From: an uncultured Halomicronema sp.
GTDB lineage: Bacteria > Cyanobacteriota > Cyanobacteriia > Phormidesmidales > Phormidesmidaceae
NCBI GenBank assembly: GCA_937897665.1
Contig: CALCPB010000505.1
Location: 1 to 5,859 of the forward strand
Direction: 5' to 3'
Length of the DNA: 5,859 nt
Shown here: in pieces, positions 1 to 3,100 of the stretch
How the letters are laid out: each line of letters opens with the position of its first letter
Numbering within the stretch: position 1 is the first letter of the stretch
Position numbers and translations under genes: made by a program
Notes under the pieces: model-generated
What the model saw: the letters and a program-made list of their open reading frames with translations, nothing else
What the model was told of the DNA's origin: nothing
Database searches by the model: none

Positions 1-1
1 G

Positions 2-160
2 CTGCTAGCCCAAGACAGCAGCATGGCGCATTTCACGGTCGAAAAGCGCTATCTCCGCAAAGATGGCAGTACGCTGTGGGCCAACACCACTGTTGCCATC
101 GTGCGTGATGAGGCGGACGCACCGCTGTTTGCGATCGCCATTATTGCTGATATCACCGAT
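2..160 (+). other. PAS-A domain, C-terminal half (residues 1-53)
   Basis: This is the second half of a PAS fold. 'EKRYLRKDGSTLW' (residues 14-26) is the usual strand-turn-strand with the K/R-D-G turn, and 'IIADITDYKRAQ' carries the closing signature at residues 50-52. The first 50 to 60 residues of the domain lie upstream of the window. The hydrophobic stretch 'LFAIAIIA' is the last beta strand of the PAS sheet and is too short for a membrane helix. The ligand is not predictable. Confidence 0.85.
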
Positions 161-3100
161 TACAAACGGGCCCAGCTCGCCCAGCAAACATTAGAAAGAC
201 GACTGCAGCTGATTGCGAAAACCGTCAGCGATGTGTTTCGGATTGATGATGTTCGCACTCAACGCCCGGTCTACAGCAGCCCTAACTTCGAGCACCTTTG
301 GGGGATGCCCGTCACCACGATCGACAACGGGTTTTCAGCGCTCACAGAACGGGTGCATCACGAGGACAGAGCTGATTTTCAACATCAAACGCAGCAGGCC
401 TTTGCCAGCTTAGAGCCGATTGAATTTGAATTTCGGATTCACCGGGACGGAACCTGGAGGTGGCTATCCCAGCGCTGTTTTCCGGTCCTTGATGAGACGG
501 GTAGTCTCCATCAGGTAGTGGGCGTTACGCGCGATATCACGCCACGCAAAGTGGCTGAACTAGCCTTACAACAGTCAGAAGAACGGTTCCGTTGGGTCAC
601 TGAGACCATTCAAGATCACTTTTGGATCAATGATGCAGAGACGCTGGCAGCCGTCTACAGCAGTCCGAACTTAGAACCTGTGTGGCACATTGCCCCCGCA
701 CCACATCGCGGTATCGAAACCTTAGTTAATCAGGTGCATCCTGACGATCGCGCCGCCTTTCAGGCATTTATTGACTCTTCAGCGATTCGCACCGAGCCTC
801 AACAGCGTGAGTATCGAATTTTGCCCTCAGATGGTGAGACACGATGGCTACAGATCCGCACCTATCCTCGGTTTGATGACCAAGGCCAGCCTCAACAGAT
901 TGTCGGCGTGACCACCGATATCACCGAGCAAAAGCAGATTGCGGCCGCCTTACAGCAGTCAGAAGAGCGGTTTCGGCTAATTACTGAGACGATTCAAGAT
1001 GGCTTTTGGATTGATGATGTCAAAACTCAAAAACCCCTCTACAACAGCCCTAGCATCGAAGCTATCTATGGCCTCTCGGCTCAAGCGCTCGCTGAAGATC
1101 TGCAGCCCTTGATTGACCGTGTGCATCCGGACGATCGCGCCCGGTTTCTCGAAAGTCTTGCGCAGCAGTATGAATGCCCCGAGCCGAGCGAGCTGCGCTA
1201 TCGCATTTGTCTCCCCAGTGGTGAAATCCGTTGGCTGCAGGGCAGAGCCTTTCCGTTGATCAATGAGACCGGTGAGTTTGAGCGCGTGGTGGGCATCACT
1301 TCTGATATTACTGAGAGCCAGCTCACCCTGGAAGCATTGCAACAGTCGGAAGAGCGGTTTCGCCTCATGGCAGACAATGTGCAGGACGTATTTTGGCTCA
1401 GAGATGCCACCACGGCACAAGTGCTGTACATCAGTCCGGCGTTTGAACGCCTATGCCAGATGCCGCTGGCAACGATTTTAGAAAATTCACTGGCGTTTTT
1501 AGACCGGGTACATCCTGACGATTTGGCGCCACTGACCGCTAAGATTCAAGCCAGTCTGATTGACCAGCAACCGTTTCAAGCGGAATATCGCTTGGTGCTA
1601 CCGGATGGCACGCTGCGTTGGATCAGCGATCGCGGCACTACGATTTTCGACGCCTCGGGCGGCCCCAGCGAAATTGTGGGCATCGCGACGGATATCACTG
1701 AGCGCAAACGAGCCGAGGCCTCACTGAAACAGTATGAGCGCATCATTGCCCACAACCCTGATCCGGTTTGTCTGGTCAACGCTGATTACACCTACCGTTT
1801 AGTTAATTCCACCTTTCAGGCTTGGACAGGGCTGACGGTGGATCTGATCGGTGAGCATATTGTTGAGTTCATTGGGGAGGAATTTTTCACCACGGTGGCT
1901 AAAGACCGGTTCGATCACGCCTTGGCCGGTGAAATTCAGTATTTTGAGGAGTGGGCCTTCAATCCCCACCAGCCCGAAGCACAGTTCATCAGTATTACTT
2001 ACACGCCCTACTACGAAGATGATGGCACCATTTCTGGCGTCATCAATAGCATTCGCGATTTGACGGCGTTGCAACAAGCCCGCGATCGCCTAGCCGAAAC
2101 CACCGAACGGCTGCAGCTGCATATTCAAAACTCACCGCTCGCAGTCATTGAGTGGGATCAAGATCAACGGATTCAGAGCTGGTCAGCTCAAGCCAGCGTG
2201 ATGTTTGGTTGGTCGGCCACCGCGATGGTGGGGCAGCATGTCAGTGAGGTGCCGCTGTTTCGGCTGGAGCGGTTGAGCGACGTCGAGGCTCACATTGAGG
2301 CTCTGCGGCAAAATACGACCCATCATCAAACGGTGTTGAGTCGCAACCTCACACGTGCGGGCGATGAAATTTATTGTGAGTGGTTTAATTCAGCTCTGAT
2401 AGATGACACGGGGCAGCTCATTTCGATTTTGTCATTCGTGCAGGATGTGACCCAGCGCTATCGCACTCAAACTGCGCTGCAAGCCAGTGAAGAACGCTGG
2501 CAGTTGGCCCTACAAGGCAGTAACGAAGGCATTTGGGATTGGCAGATAGCGACGGGCAAGGTGTTTCACTCGCCGCGCTGGAAGGCGCTTTTGGGCTTTG
2601 AGCCTCACGAACTGGGCGATACTTACGAAACTTGGTTTGATCGCATTCATCTTGATGATCAGGCAGCGGTGACGGCGGCGATTGCGGCTCATTTGCAGCG
2701 AGAGACTCTCACCTACTCGGTGGAATATCGCATTCGCCATCGATCAGGTGAATACCTTTGGATGTCATCGCGGGGACAAGCGGTGTTCGATGCCGCCGGT
2801 CAGCCGGTGCGGTTTGTGGGGTCGTCTGGCGACATCAGCGATCGCAAACAGGCGGAATTGGCCTTGCGATCGTCGCAACAGTTGCTGCAGCTAGTTTTTG
2901 ACAATATGCCCCAGCGGGTATTTTGGAAAAATCTCGACGGTCAATTTTTAGGCTGCAACCAAGCTTTTGCCGCTGACATGGGAGAAACCGGCCCAGCTGC
3001 CATTATCGGCAAAACTGATCAGGAACTATCCGCCCTTGATCCTGCTTGTGCCAGTGCCTACCAGGAGCACGATCGAGCTGTTTTAGCGGCCGACCAACGC

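Noticed and set aside
23..25. ATG in the main frame as a possible gene start
   Set aside because: It falls in the middle of a PAS fold, and a start here would leave a half domain. There is no ribosome binding site just upstream, and the frame is open to the window edge.
977..1420. Minus-strand open frame of 147 codons
   Set aside because: It lies entirely opposite PAS-D/PAS-E coding sequence, has no recognisable domain, and the + strand frame here has clear conserved PAS motifs. It is a shadow of a GC-rich coding strand.
566..1700. Regular repeats near 387 bases as a CRISPR or satellite array
   Set aside because: The repeat unit is a full protein domain kept in frame, with divergent DNA and conserved amino acid motifs. 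There are no short identical repeats with unique spacers.
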